64,000 bases of DNA from Allodiplogaster sudhausi (lineage: Eukaryota > Nematoda > Chromadorea > Rhabditida > Diplogasteridae): positions 1,056,001-1,120,000 of the forward strand of contig CALZFC010000013.1 in the NCBI GenBank assembly GCA_945643635.1, read 5' to 3'. Shown one piece after another: positions 32,040 to 44,790 of this stretch. Below the pieces are notes generated by a model. It was not told where the DNA came from and did not search any database. It worked only from the letters and a program-made list of their open reading frames with translations. A program made the position numbers and the translations under genes. Positions within the stretch are counted from its first letter, which is position 1. Each line of letters opens with the position of its first letter.

Positions 32040-33735
32040 TAATTTTATTTATTTTAATTTCAAAAAACTAATATGTCACTTCTTTGCTCGATTAGAAGAG
32101 ACGTCTGTAATATAAAAGCATTTCAAATATTTTAGTTATGTATGTGTTTCAAATATTTTAGTTATGTATGTGCATGCATTAATTTCCACAAATTTCCCTT
32201 TATCATTGTCATTGCTAGCTTGGCATTTGTTTGAAAATGGCAACAAATAAGAGAGGGCGTAGTGGTCGTGGAAGTGATCTGAAAATTAAGTTACTTTATA
32301 ATTAATATTAGTAAATTGAAATTGAATAAATGAACGTATAACTTTCGATCAATCAGTCTTTCTTGTGCCAGGATTAGTCGAAAAATAAAATAATCATTGC
32401 ATCATAGCATATCAGGTTGCTTTCGCGTCAAAGCAATGTATATTATCGCAGTTTTTGAGATGTTTACCGATATGTACGTCGTTGGGTTAAAAAAAAGAAT
32501 ATAAATATAAATAACTATTTGTTGACCAGCTCGACATTAACAATAAGCATGCGTCGAGGTCGGCGCGTTTTTTGTTAAACATACAGATGTAGATATCAAA
32601 ATTGGTATAACGGCAAGCGATCTGCGATAATTTAGCGAGACATACGGGCACGGAAAATCGCGTTGCGGCCAGAAAATCAAGGATAACGGGTTCACCCTCG
32701 CTTTTTCTGTTCACTTTGCGTGACTGTACAAGCTCATGCTTTTGATTTCAACTATTTTCAAATGTTGTACACTTACTGCCAATTTGTAGTTTGAAAATTA
32801 AATAACTGAAGACTTTTAAATGAGGCAAACGCGCTCATTTCCAGGGAGCATTCCTACCGTTTTGTGCTTTCACCCTCAGAGGTCTTTTCAGTGGCATGCC
32901 TTAAAAAAAGTTCTATTCCGCTGTCTTTCCCACGCTATCTCGTCTATCTTTTTCTCATTTTACTATCCATTTTTAAATTTATTTTATTCTTCCTTCTCGT
33001 CTTTGCCCCCGGGCATATCTGTAATTTGGGGAAGAAATTAAAATAGGCATCGCTTTAGTTTCATGCTCAGAAAGCTTATATCAAACCATTGCACAACAAT
33101 TCTCATTAAGATCTTTCTGAGTTTGGCAAAACCGCCGGAGAATACATTTGATCACAATTTTATTTCTCATAGACAGTCTTTCAAATCAGAACCAAGAGAA
33201 CAGGAAAACAATTATTTTCTTATTTTTCCACCCTCAACCTTGCTGGAAAAGAAATTAAGGCAAATACTTGCATCTAAGTTAGGTGTTCTTGTTTTTTGAG
33301 GATGCGTTATTAATTTCTTGATGTCCATGTTTTGTTCCGCTCATTCTCGATTTCTCCCTCGCTCTTTCTTCATCCGTCCTTTTTTCTGCCATCGATTAAA
33401 CACCCGAGCAAATGCACATGCCGTTCATGTCCGGATGTTCGTCATAATGATTGCCGCAAGATCTGTAAATAGTTCACCCAAGACGTAGCATTTTTCTTAC
33501 ATTTCTTCATACCACGCGGTTTTGCATACTCGTCTGCCATGAAATCAATCATATTTTAGGATCTCGTGGATAATCAATGCTTGTTTAAGAGGTATTACGG
33601 TAATTTCTGCTTGCTCGAAAGCATCTTCGATGGATCTTGCCGATCATTGGATTGCTGTCCGAGATGAGCTGATCGTTCACGAAACGGCAGGAGTTGAGTT
33701 GCGCAAAGAGGAAGTGAACAGAATTGCCGTTTCCA
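32040..33735. other. Intergenic, part of a dispersed segmental duplication
   Basis: A direct 25-bp doublet (TTTCAAATATTTTAGTTATG) lies at 32126-32171. Blocks at 32843-32915 recur inverted at 37868-37935 (AAGGCATGCC, GGGAGCATTCC). Blocks at 33100-33130 recur at 37517-37550 (GATCTTTCTGAGTT). No gene supported. Confidence 0.45.
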
Positions 33736-33737
33736 TT

Positions 33738-33759
33738 TGATAGAGAGAGAGAGAAAGAC

Positions 33760-33792
<33 letters not shown>

Positions 33793-33945
33793 AAAGGAGA
33801 GAGAGGGAAGAAAGAGTGAAGAGGGCGAGAAATTGAGAAAGTGAGAGTAAGAAAAAGAGAGAGAGAGAGAGAGTGAGAGTAAGAAAAATAGAGTGAGAGC
33901 GAGAGAGAGAGAGAGAGAGAGACAGAGAGAGAGAGTGGGAGGATG
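33738..33945. repeat. (GA)n microsatellite
   Basis: GA array. The minus-strand stretch before it (33585-33735) is open and could be an exon after a pyrimidine tract, but no family is recognised. Confidence 0.85.
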
Positions 33946-33949
33946 AAAG

Positions 33950-35320
33950 AAAGTCTGTTATTTCTAAATTCTACCAAATATTATTTCCCCTCTTTGGCAT
34001 TATAAAATCGAAGAGCGCATTCGAAAGTTATTTATTAAGTATAAAGTTAGGTTATTGAAAGCGCCGTATTTTGGAAATTTGATCATTGTTATGTTTTACT
34101 AGCTACAACTACACATATTTTTACCTTTTTCAAGTCTTCACTTAGTTAATTTATATTTTATAAATTGGCAATTATTGTTCAACGTTTGAAAAGAATGGAA
34201 AACTAAATTTGTTAATGCATTGTTAATTCTTCCTCCCATCCTTTAAACGGATTTATTAGCAGAGTTCAAATCATTCAAAGCCATGTAAATGGTTAGCAAA
34301 CATAAGGCTGTTTACAATATAAAAATGTCTTTTGGAATACTTTTCAAAATTATATTAATTATATATTATTGTCGTCCGTCCGTCTAATCAGTCTAATCGA
34401 AGAAGACCGTCAAATCGAATATTTAGATGTACTTCTCGATGTGTCCGAAAGAGCAATGAAAATTTAAAAAAAAGGCTACGAAAGGATCCGTCAAACACGC
34501 AATGGCATTTTACAATTTCGGCTCTCAAAATCAGCCATTTTTTACTTCGCCGCATGTTGTTCGATTTTTTTTCAGTATGAAGTCATTTCCAAGTTTCACC
34601 GGGTATTCTTTTTTATACGATGGAAAACTCGAAGTGTTCATAGAAGAGAAGAATCCGTGTCAAAATTTCCTCCTCCGCCGTCTCTCCCTTTGTGCAGTCT
34701 TGCCGATTGAACTAACCATGCGAATTGGCGAGTTGCAGGCTCGATGATCAGGTTTATATTTTAATGTTTTTTTAATCCGTAAATTATATTAATGAATCAC
34801 AGTTTTTGTCTGTTTGTTCTGAAAATTAAAAAAGGAGAAAAACGTCGTCATTATAAATATTTCAAGGAATTAAATTTAAAAGAAATAAATATATGAATAT
34901 TGATTACGAAAACGACGGTAATATTGACTGCTGTTCAATTGAAAGGAGCACGAAACGCAACATGTTTTACGTGTTCATACTTTCAATTTTTCGACCATTT
35001 TTCTCGGTATCTCTCCATAAAATATGTACCATACAGTCATTGTCATTCTGACAGTTAGTTAGGTTAGTAGTATTATTTTTATAAATGAATCGCTGGAAAA
35101 CTCACTCAGAATCAGCCGACTCCTATATCGCCGTCTGAACAAAACATTTCTATATATGACCATCAAAGTGAATTTCAAACCACCTTGTCAATCTTTCATG
35201 ACCTTTTCATTTCAAATTGTCATGTCAAGAATCATATATTTCAATTCTCCCTCTAATCACTCCTTTCTCATTCTCATTCCATTTACCTACTTTAACTCTC
35301 TCCTTCTTCCTCATTGCCCC
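33950..35320. other. Intergenic, no gene recognised
   Basis: The segment 34135-34205 matches 38015-38085 (AAATTGGCA, TGTTCAAC), again the dispersed duplication. An 81-codon open frame at 34502-34747 has no recognised domain. Its 3' part contains a tRNA-like TTAGTTCAATCGG on the minus strand, so it is not called as a gene. Confidence 0.4.
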
Positions 35321-35334
35321 TCTCTCTTTTATGC

Positions 35335-35345
35335 CTCCATTTCTC

Positions 35346-35393
<48 letters not shown>

Positions 35394-35605
35394 GGCAACA
35401 TGCCAACTTGCAGCTTGTCAGTCACCTGCGTGGTCTTCTCTCTCCGGCGTCTGCGTCTCCTCTCAGATACTTCAGAACTGGAATTGGCAATCGAATTGAA
35501 TAATAGTGAAAAGGAATCTTTAGAGCTGTTTCTCGCTCTCTCGCATCTCTCTCTCTCTCTCTCTTTCTCTATCTCTCTCTCCTCTCTCTCTCTTTTTCTC
35601 TCACC
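35335..35605. repeat. Two (CT)n tracts flanking a non-repetitive 150-bp segment
   Basis: Pure CT tract at about 35340-35393 and imperfect tract at 35545-35605. The 35396-35520 segment between them is GC-rich and open in two frames; no domain is recognised. Confidence 0.75.
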
Positions 35606-35924
35606 CACATTAAACTTCAGCAGCAGCTCAGTTTCGTTCGCCTTTAAGATAACTGGCAAATATGAATCTGGCAAATCCGCTCCAGAAAAGGATTGTATAA
35701 TTCATGTCGATATTTGGCCAAATTAAGGACTCCAACAGCAGGTTAACGAAAACAATATTTGATATGAATAATTTTGAATCAATGAAAACCACACACATCT
35801 TGGTGTTCAAACTGGATGTGAATCGCGACGGCATGCCGAGGCTCAGAGAAGAAGACAATGGAGTCCCGCGAGAGAAGCGAGGGAAGAAGAGATAGAGGAA
35901 GGGCGGTTGAGAGAGATGATAGTT

Positions 35925-37420
35925 ATGTACATATATGACAGTGCCAACTAAAAAAACGGTCGTTTTTGCGTTTTCGAGTGATTTGTGTCATGTGTAGGCT
36001 TACTAAACTGCATATTGTTTTGGGCATCTTTATCCACGTACAAAAGTGTGCAGAAATTCGAGTAAAAAATTAGTACAAATGTACATGTATTAAACTGCTC
36101 AAAATTAGTTTGAGAATTGAGCAAAAATTTTTAAAGTACAAATTTGTTCATAAAACGAAGTCAAAAATTAGCAGAAATGTACATGTACTAAAGTACTCAA
36201 AAGCAATAGAAGAAAGTAGGCACAAATATACGCGCACAAAAGTGTACGGAAAATCTGGGCCAGATAGTACGCGTACAAAACTGCTAAAAAAATGAACACA
36301 AAAATACATGTACAAAAGTGCTCGAAAATGAAATACAAATGGCGAAATTTATCTTAATTACAGTAGTGAATTAATTCTTTTAAGAGTAAAAGAAAACAAC
36401 TAAATATTCTACCTATCGAGGAATACAACAAAACGTTCACTTAATATGTTTATAACGTAAAAATCACAATATCGGCCATGTTCAACACCCCAACAAACAA
36501 AATGACAACGGCCACCCAATAATGGCAAAGTCGTATAAATAAAAACATTAGAAGAGAAAAACAAAAACAAAAATAGCTTGAAACATACTATGGAGGGAAG
36601 TAAAGATGTCGAAATATGTTTTCGAAAACGGCCTGCTGCGTTGCGTGCAAAGCACGTTTCGTGCGCAGTTTCAGTTTCTCACGCGTTTGCTGCGCGTTTT
36701 AGATTTTCTTTTCGAAAACATGTTTCGACATCCTTACATTGCTCCATTTTATATTTTAAAGCTATTTTATGTTCTATTGCTTTTCTAATGTTTTAGTTTA
36801 TTTATTCTTGCCAGTGTAGGGTGGACTTGACGTTGGCATTTTGTTTGTTGGGGTTTGAAAATGACCGATATTGTGATTTTTACTTTCTAAACTTATTAGG
36901 TGAAGGTTTTGTTGTTTTACTAGATAGGTAGGATAGTTAATTGTCTTTTTTAATCGTATAATCATTAATTTACTCCTGTAATTAACAGGTTTTTCCTGCC
37001 AGTCGTATTTCATTTTTGAGCACTTATGTACTATGTATTTTTATGCTCAATTTTCTGTGACGTTTTGTATGCGTACTTTCTGGCCCAGATTTTCAGCACA
37101 CTTTTGTACACGTATATTTGTGCTCATTTTTCTTGATGACGTTTGAGCACTAATGTTCATCTACTTTTCTGCTTATTTTTTAGTCTGATCTCTGCACACA
37201 TTTATACGCGTACTTTCAAGGTCATTTTCCAAAATGATTTCCGCGCACATTAGGACATGTATATTTGCGCGCAAAATTATTTGCGCACCATTGTACGTGC
37301 ATAAAGATGCTCAAAAAAATACGTTGTTTAGTACATGTACTTTTCTACACAAATGACACAAATTTCTCGAAAACGCAAAAACGACCTTTTTTTTTAGTTG
37401 GCACCGTCATATTTGTACAT
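35925..37420. mobile_element. 1.5-kb palindromic element with long terminal inverted repeats
   Basis: Left end (ATGTACATATATGACAGTGC then CAACT) and right end, read in reverse (ATGTACAAATATGACGGTGC then CAACT), match. The match continues through AAAACGGTCGTTTTTGCGTTTTCGAG. Inside, variants of a unit like ACATGTACAAAAGTGCTCAAAA repeat many times in direct order on the left and in mirror order on the right. The centre (36560-36830) is unrelated AT-rich sequence with poor open frames. No transposase. Target duplication not certain. Confidence 0.75.
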
Positions 37421-37619
37421 TCATGGTATGTAAAGAAAAGCTGGAGTGTATGGAGCCATGATGGAATCAATATGAAAAAAGAGAGTAGCGCTGATCAAAT
37501 CATTGTGAAAACAATTCTGATAAAGATCATTCTGAGTTAGGTAAAACTGCCACGAGGTCCTCTCATTCACGCATTCTATTTCGCTCTTTTTTCCATAAGT
37601 CCCTCTCGATTGCCAAGAG

Positions 37620-37658
<39 letters not shown>

Positions 37659-37805
37659 ACGAGACTGAGAGAGATATTAGGTTGAACGAGAACGATAGAG
37701 AGGAGGGGAGGGAGAAAGAGAGAGAGAGAGAGTGAAAGTGAAAGATAAATGGTGAGAGAGAGAGAGAGTGTGTGTGTGTGTGTGAATTAGAGAGATAGAG
37801 AGGTT
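37620..37805. repeat. (GA)n/(GT)n microsatellite
   Basis: GA array with a short GTGTGTGTGT stretch at 37770-37783. Confidence 0.85.
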
Positions 37806-37809
37806 AATC

Positions 37810-38290
37810 GGGGATGTGAGAATGAGAAGGAGAGGGATTGTGAGGGAAGGCCAACAAAAAATAAAAACTTTTTTTAAGGCATGCCGCTGATATGACCTGA
37901 CGATGAAGGCAGAAATCGGCGGGAATGCTCCCTTGAAGAGCCAAAGAGACGTTCAAAAAAATGCAATGATGGGTTATACTTGCTTCGACGACACACGTTT
38001 GCCTTGTTTACAAGTCTTCAGTTATTTAGTTTATAAGCTAAAAATTGGCAGTAACTGTTCAACATTTGAAAATAATTGAAATCAAAAGTATCAGCTTCTG
38101 CCTTATGCAGTAATTCATTTATAAAATTATCAGAATTACTAATACTAATTATAAAGTTATTTTCTCCCAGATTACTTCCACGATAATCAACTTCGGATTC
38201 TTTCATTTATCGTCATTCAAATGCCAAGGCTGTCCGGTTGTTCTCTGCTCCATCGCTTAATTATAACGAAATACGCATTTTAGAGAATCG
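37810..38290. other. Intergenic, duplicated segment
   Basis: Shares blocks with 32.8-34.2 kb and, at 38225-38300, with 25.0 kb. No gene seen. Confidence 0.4.
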
Positions 38291-38880
38291 ATCATTTCAT
38301 GTTGTGCTGTTCATTTTTCAAATTTCCCGCCATGAACAAATTCAAATTGACCTCCTTCCTGATCGCGGCGTCCTTGGTCGTCACGAATTTCAGGAAGAGA
38401 ATGGCGGCAATTCGTGAATGTCCGAGGACGCGAAGCACTTTTGGCGATAATAGAAGTATAGAAGAAAAAGAAAGTGTTCATATTTTCTTGTCGAGTAAGA
38501 CAGCTACGGCGACAATGCCACGGGAAATGCTGGCGGCTAGGAACAAAATGAAGAGAAGGAAAGTGAGAATGAGATGGAGAGAGAGAGAGAGATGTCGCGA
38601 TGACTATCCTCTCATCTCATTTGTACCTCTTCGTAGGAGGGCTTCATTACATGATGGCCGAACCGTACGAATCTTCGAGGATCTTCCAGTAGCAGAGCGA
38701 CTTCTTGCGAAGGAAGAGAGGAGATCTCCTGACCATGAGCTGTGTGCTGGTGAGGGGGCAGTCGCGGGGTGGCATTCTTGTGCAAACATCCGCACAGCGT
38801 CAAGAATGCAACAAATTTTTCTTTTGCCACGGACACAGCAATTTGTACACTTTAAATGAGAATGGCAAACATATCGACCC
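38291..38880. other. Possible exons, unrecognised
   Basis: GC-richer than its surroundings. On the minus strand, 38478-38560 gives a membrane-helix-like reading (LILTFLLFILFLAASIS), with open sequence at 38612-38836. On the plus strand, 38330-38400 gives a leader-like MNKFKLTSFLIAASLVV. I cannot decide the strand or link exons. A multi-pass membrane protein is one possibility, but no family is recognised. Confidence 0.25.
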
Positions 38881-39514
38881 CAAACGGTGAATAAAGGAAA
38901 TACATAAGTATTGGATGTTCTGGTGGCCATGGAAAAAAATATATTTATTGGCGCATAGTGAAGAGCATAAACGCGTACTTGGGTAGAGTCAGACAATAAG
39001 TTGAGGTTCGTGCTCTTTTAAAATGAATCGAAAAGACTGGAGAGAAATCAACGGAATATATACTTGATGATGTAAAAAAAAATACGATGCCAGGTCTGTA
39101 GAAAAGGAATACAGTATACACCATGAAGCATGCGAATCTGTGCTTCGTATACAATGTGTAAAATCGTTTATACTTGTCTTTACAATGTGTATCAATGCAA
39201 ATTATCAGTTTAAAATAATAACAGTGGTAATAGACACTCATTTATGTATATCATGGCAATGTACATTTTCAGGTCAGGGGTATACATTGCATTGACGCGA
39301 AAGCCACCCGTCAAGAGAGTGGCCAAAGCTTCACGACAACTTCGGCCACTCTCTTTTATCGCCACTCTCAAACAAATATGCCAAGATTGCACTGACCTGG
39401 TATGTATATTCATTACATGGCAAAGTGAAGCAAAATCTAGGGAATAAATATAAGGTACACATGCATGTATGTATGTACATATATATCTGTCCCCAATCTA
39501 CAACTTGTTGACCG

Positions 39515-39910
39515 CCATCAAGGTCACCCGAACCAGACCGTAACAATACATACCTTGGCTCTGTAACTGGATAGGACACTTTATTGCGTAAATGATATTC
39601 CATGTTGCTTACATTAGACAATGCGATAAATTCCCAAAGAATATTTGCTTGAATCGTCGAATAACAAGAGAGTTGTACTAACGGGAGGAAATATGAGTAA
39701 TTCTTGTCAATCGATAAGTAACATGCTTCTTTTGACATATTGTGCATGTGAAAGGGTGACGGCGATGAGTCAGAGCTTCAAGCTTTTTATTTTTCTTCTC
39801 TTCTTCTTCTGCTTTTCTTCACTAGAATTTCTTCAACTTCTCCCTATGAGACAATATTCGCTTTGCCATTTTCCACCAGAATTGCATTGCTGACAAATGC
39901 CTTTCTTCTC
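39515..39910 (+). repeat. Dispersed duplication (inverted copy at 52.2-52.6 kb)
   Basis: Blocks GGTCACCCGAACCAGACCGT, ATAACAAGAGAGTTGT, CAATCGATAA and GAGACAATATTCGCTTTGCC recur in mirrored order at 52195-52590. The 3' half (39740-39905) also resembles 61375-61560. It lies upstream of the membrane-protein genes at 40.6 and 62.0 kb, so it may be their shared 5' flank. Confidence 0.65.
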
Positions 39911-40642
39911 CATTTCTCAGTATGGCTCTTTCTCCTTTATTTCTCTGACTTCTCTCACTGACTTCAATTCTCTCTTTCTCTCTTTCTCTCTTTTCTTTTC
40001 TCTCTTTCTCTTCTTCTCTCTTTCCCTCGCCGTTCCTGAAAAGAACGATGATAACGATAATATCGTGCCGAGTTCGAGAAAGGGTGTGCCAGCAAGTTTC
40101 GGCGCTTTCTTCCTATTTCTTCTCATCCATTTGGCCGCGCGTAGTTTTACAGGCAGAGGAAGAGGCAAGTGTTTCCCGCAAATTTTCATTGTCCGAAATG
40201 CGATATATGTGCATATGTATCTACATACGTGTTATACAGACAATTAATATTTATGTCATGTTAAATTCTTACTATTTTTCTAATGCCCCATCGTTTTTTT
40301 CTGCTAGTTTTACATGTAAAGGAATGGGCAAATGTAGGCCGCAATTTGCTGTCCTCAATGATGGGGCGATTTGCTTTGTAGAGATAATTAATGAGGCTGT
40401 TCATTTTTCTTAACTCATATTTAATTCTCACTTTTTCAAAATGATTCGCTAGGCAGTTTTACATACGCATGCATGTAGAGGAATGGACAATTTGATCGCT
40501 ATCTTCATAATCGCGTTCGATTGGACTCATTATGTATGTTTACAGTAAATTACATAACTTTTAAAATGTTTCTTTTTTTCTGTTCTGCGTGGTGGTCGAT
40601 GAAAATGATGATTGTTATTAGGCAGAAAACAGCCCCGTCTAA

Positions 40643-43299
40643 ATGATGCCCATCCTTCGTCTCATCTTTCTCGTTCTCCTCTTCGCTCCGCTCGCTCCAT
40701 CGACGTCGCCATGGGCTGCGGACGTCGAAGAGGTTTTCATCAATCTTCAAAAAAAAAATTATTCCATTATTTCTTATCAATTCGTCGTTGTCGTGATGGG
40801 TTTTCTTTCCGCTTATTTTGATCAAAATATGCAAAAAAATATATTGTATCATTTGAATAACAACTACAAATATTTTTACTTTGCATACCAACATGTATTC
40901 AGAAACACCCATTACGTTACTAATAACATTTGGCTACACATTTTTTCCCTGCTACATGAAGTGTTCAAAACAAATTATTACGTTGCTAGTAACATTTGGC
41001 TACAAATGTTTCGTTGCTAAATGACAGTATTCAACATGTAATATTCAACAAAATGTTACGGAACTCGTAACAATTAGCTAGGAAAGTTCCGTTACTCATA
41101 ACTTTCAACAATACTCAGGGCCAGCTTCACGGCGACATTGTCGAGAGAAGTGCGAAGAAAGCGAACATGGTGTCCGCTTTTGATGAGATCAGACTGGCCG
41201 GAGATTTAGCTGCGACGCAGGTGTGGAAGAGAGACGGAGAGAGAGTGAAGAGAGAGGGGAGAGCGAGAGAGAGAGAGGGAGTGGAGATGGAGGAAAGCAT
41301 AGAGAGAATGAGAAAGAGAGATCGAAGGATACAGAAAGAGAGAAGAGAGAAAGAGAGAGAAAAGAGAGAGAAGAGAGAGAGAATAAAGAGAACAGATAGA
41401 GGAATATAGAGGGAGAGGGACAAAGAAGAGGCGAAGGAATATAGAAGGAGATTGAGAGTGAGACAGAAAAGAGACATAGAGAGAGAGCGAGAGAGAAAGA
41501 GAGAGAGAGAGAAGAACAGCCTCCACATTGTAGTTACTCCGCGGGGCGGATTCGGAGCGGGTGCACGAAGAACTGGAACGCAAGATTCGCGAGATCGTCA
41601 CCGAGCACAAGAACGGGGGGCCTTCTATGGCTCATGTTAGTAATCCCCCCAGGGGGCCTAGACTCACCCATTTGGAAGCCAATGCATAATAGGCCCCCTT
41701 TTCGATATGCACTGATATCGTTATTATATTAATTGTTTATTTATTTATTTTATTTATTTATTTATATTTAAAATTATAAATGAGCAAGCCAGTTCCACAG
41801 GAACAACTAAAAGGCAGAGCAAAGTTAGTATTGTTCTCGCGAATAAAAAAAAGTATGCAGGTTTGCGTTCGCTTATATCCATCTCTTTGAGAGTGCTTTT
41901 ATCTACATATGCTTGGTATGCGATTGCTTTTCAACTAAAAAAATAATCATTCCGTGAACTTTTCTCCATTTTCATCGCGAATAACATGGGATAGAATGGA
42001 CATTCATACTTCAATTATACAAATGTACATATGTATGTACTATAAGAATGCAGACGACGTGTGATTTGTGTGGGCAAGCGCGATATTTCACGGATTAATT
42101 ACTAATTGTATGAAGTATAGTTCACTTTGGCGATACTTTCTCTGGGATACTGTAATTCTCCTCTTTTCCTCTATTCCACGGTCTGTTCAGGCGCTTGCTG
42201 CCGGAATCTTCCTTGAACTCGAGCCTTGCATTGCCGGATGGCTGACCAAGGCTCTAATCATCCATCTCATCGCTATCGCCGCCATAATTGCTATTGTGAG
42301 AGCTTTATATATTTTACAAATATTTATATACATTTTTTTTCAAGTAATAATTATGAGCTGAGCATCTCTTATCTGCAGCATACTTTACTTACCAATCTCA
42401 TTAAGATCATCGCGCTCCTCATCTTCTCATTCCTCTCCAAGCAACAGAAGCCCCTTGAGGCAAGCGCCGGTGACGATGAGGCGAATTCTTTGTCGAGGGG
42501 TTCAGCGAAGGTTAGCTTGGTGGTTACGCAGTAGAAGATGGAATCAAGAGGTCGGTGGTTCGATCCCTCGGTAGAGCTTGGAATGATCAAACATCAAAGA
42601 TCACAGATCAAATGAACCTTGAGCGCCAGGGCAAGGAGCTTCCCGAGGGCACGCCACTCGTTCGTCCTCCGTCGCCGTCTCCGCCGGCGGCTTCGACGCT
42701 TCGCGCAACCCGCAGCCTGTCCTTGTCCGCAACGCCGACCGCGAAGAAAGCTCCGAACGCGACGCAGACCGCGACGCGTCCGCTCCGTCCAGCGTCCCCG
42801 CCCCTGCTGCCACGCGCAACGCAAACTACTGTGGCGCCACCAAAGCCTCTCGAGAAACCAGCGTCCATGCGACCGGCAAGTTGGCTGTTATAATAAGGGC
42901 AGCGTTCCTTTCTTTAAAGAAAACGGAAGCTAGTGAGAAAGAATTTACGATAGTTTTATATATAATTTTATTTGATTCGTGAATACGCTGTCTTATGAGC
43001 AAAAAAATAGATAGATCGTTCAGATAACGTGTCATCAATCTTGTGTTGTGCTTTCACAAAACAGAAAACACGGAACACAATTCATGTTTAGAGAACCTCT
43101 TTGAAAAAAAATACGTTTAATACATATATACGAATGCATATTATGAAAACAATGAATGATTAAGACAGCAGCGATTGGCGACGTTAACGGTGGGCAGCAG
43201 CCGCCAAAACTGCCTTCGGTCACCGAGTACACGGTGAAGAAGACGATGATGACGCATCATACGAGAGATGTCGTCAAGCAACGGCCCATCTGGGAGGAG
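40643..43299 (+). CDS. Unrecognised type I membrane protein family, copy A
   Basis: Exons 40643-40732, 41119-41220, 41534-41635, 42191-42295, 42406-42459, 42600-42875 and 43165-43299, all phase 0, total 288 codons; a last exon GRFYVL-stop at 44206-44226 is possible. Order: signal peptide (MMPILRLIFLVLLFAPLAPS); a charged helical ectodomain (SERVHEELERKIREIVTEH); one cysteine in FLELEPCIAGW; one long membrane helix built from two exons (KALIIHLIAIAAIIAI + IIALLIFSFL) followed by SKQQK; then a Pro/Ala/Thr-rich cytoplasmic tail. Introns 5 and 6 start with GC (GCAAGC, GCAAGT) rather than GT; copies B and C have GT at the intron 5 position. Intron 2 holds a long GA array. I do not recognise the family; all-phase-0 exons suggest exon shuffling. 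Function unknown. Confidence 0.7.
41225..41515. repeat. (GA)n array in intron 2 of copy A
   Basis: About 290 bp of imperfect GA repeat directly after the GTGTGG donor. The same intron of copy B at 62570-62990 also carries a GA array. Confidence 0.9.
42515..42590 (+). repeat. tRNA-derived SINE-like insert in intron 5 of copy A
   Basis: A-box GTTAGCTTGGTGG and B-box GGTGGTTCGATCCCTC occur at tRNA-like spacing, but no acceptor stem closes. Copy B lacks this segment at the corresponding position (63942-63975), so the insert postdates the duplication. Confidence 0.5.
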
Positions 43300-44790
43300 G
43301 TAAGAATTTTTTTTTTTTCTAATTTTTTTTACGAATTATTTTTTTTGGTATGACACGAACAAAAAAAATTAGCAAAGAAGATGAAAATAGCAACAATATA
43401 AACACATATTTCAAACACACTATTTTTGGTCATTTAATTGTTTTTTTTAATTTAATCAAAATTGTTAAGTTTAAAAACGTGAACATTCGAGTGTCGTAGA
43501 CAATATAGTATACATTTAGCCATACGCGCCAACAGCGACAGCGGGCTCTGGTGACGGCGGACAGCGGCTACCTAGCGCAATTTAAAAAAAAAGAACATTA
43601 CGACAAATTGCCTTGTTTTTTTAACAGATTTCATTGTTATGAAGGGAGAATATCGCTAGCCATCAGAGTTTTGTTGTAGTATCTCTCTCACTCGTTGTTC
43701 ATGGTTAATTACTAATACGAATACATATTTGTTTTTTTCCGCCTTTTTTATTTGCCCGTTTTCATCCTTTCCTGCTACTTTGCTACCGGCGATATCGTAT
43801 ATAATTTATGATTACGCAGTGTTTGATGCCTCCGCCACTAAATTTAAGGATAGCGCTAAAAATCATACATATTACACGTGCTGTTTTGGTGCCTCTGCCG
43901 TTGAAAAGTAATAAACTGCTAAAATAGGAATTTGCAACCGATATTCGGGAAGTTAAAGTTCGTAGTAATAGCAGAGGCAGATTTAGCGAACGGGAACAAC
44001 AGAATAAGGGAGCATGTGAAAGGGAAGGGGTCGTGGAAATGGACTCGGGTGGAAATAGCGGCTTACAATTAGAGACTTTCGTAACCGAAGAATATACATA
44101 CATACATATATATGTATATATGACCGCCAAAAAGTATATCAACTTTTGTTTTTTCGTGCATATGTGTTTTCCTTCTTGTTCAAAAGTTAATGAAATTTGC
44201 TTCAGGGTCGCTTCTATGTGCTGTGAGATCATTTGTAACAGAATATTGGTTTCATTGATCCACAATAGAGCGAGAAAAAAAATTAATAACTCAAATATCC
44301 CGAGTGGCACATTAAGGCACACCGTGGTTACTTTTGGCTCCGATGAAGACATGGTTTCTCACTCATATTTTCCTTTCTCTCTCTTTCTCTCTTTCAATCT
44401 CTATGTGTCTCATCTTTAACAATGATTTATGTTTAGCCTACAGAGGATGACTGTTCAAGGAGGTGACCGACCGAGTTCGTGTCATCCACACGTGAAACCA
44501 GCTGTGAACATGGAACGGAGGTGAAAGACAGGGGGGGGGGGGTGAGAGGTGGATATCTCGGAAATCTCCTCAAAAGGGAAACGAGAGCAGCCGGTGGCGG
44601 CACAGAAAAGGTGTCATTATTCTTCTTCACCTTTACACTTTCATTTAGTCTGAATACTTATGGTTTAAAAGCTATATTTTATATACGTATGTATGTATAT
44701 ACATACACATAGAAATTTATTTATAGACATACATATGTATGTACATATATGGATATATTTTTGTTTACTTCACAATCAGACATATCAATA
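43300..44790. other. Region after copy A, no further gene recognised
   Basis: AT-rich. An exon-like GGTCGCTTCTATGTGCTGTGA after TTGCTTCAG at 44206 may end copy A. GC-rich text at 44440-44600, including an 11-base G run near 44532, is open in the plus frame (MTVQGGDRPSSCHPHVKP) but unsupported. TATG/CATA short repeats occur at 44095-44125 and 44690-44760. Confidence 0.35.

Noticed and set aside
34502..34747. 81-codon open frame as a gene
   Set aside because: No domain, no leader and no splice context, with tRNA-like sequence on the other strand.
42515..42590. Genuine tRNA gene
   Set aside because: A and B boxes are present but no acceptor stem or proper anticodon arm can be folded.
42594..42933. 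Arginine-rich frames across the proline-rich exon of copy A
   Set aside because: Other-frame shadows of the Pro/Ala/Thr tail exon, whose phase is fixed by its neighbours.
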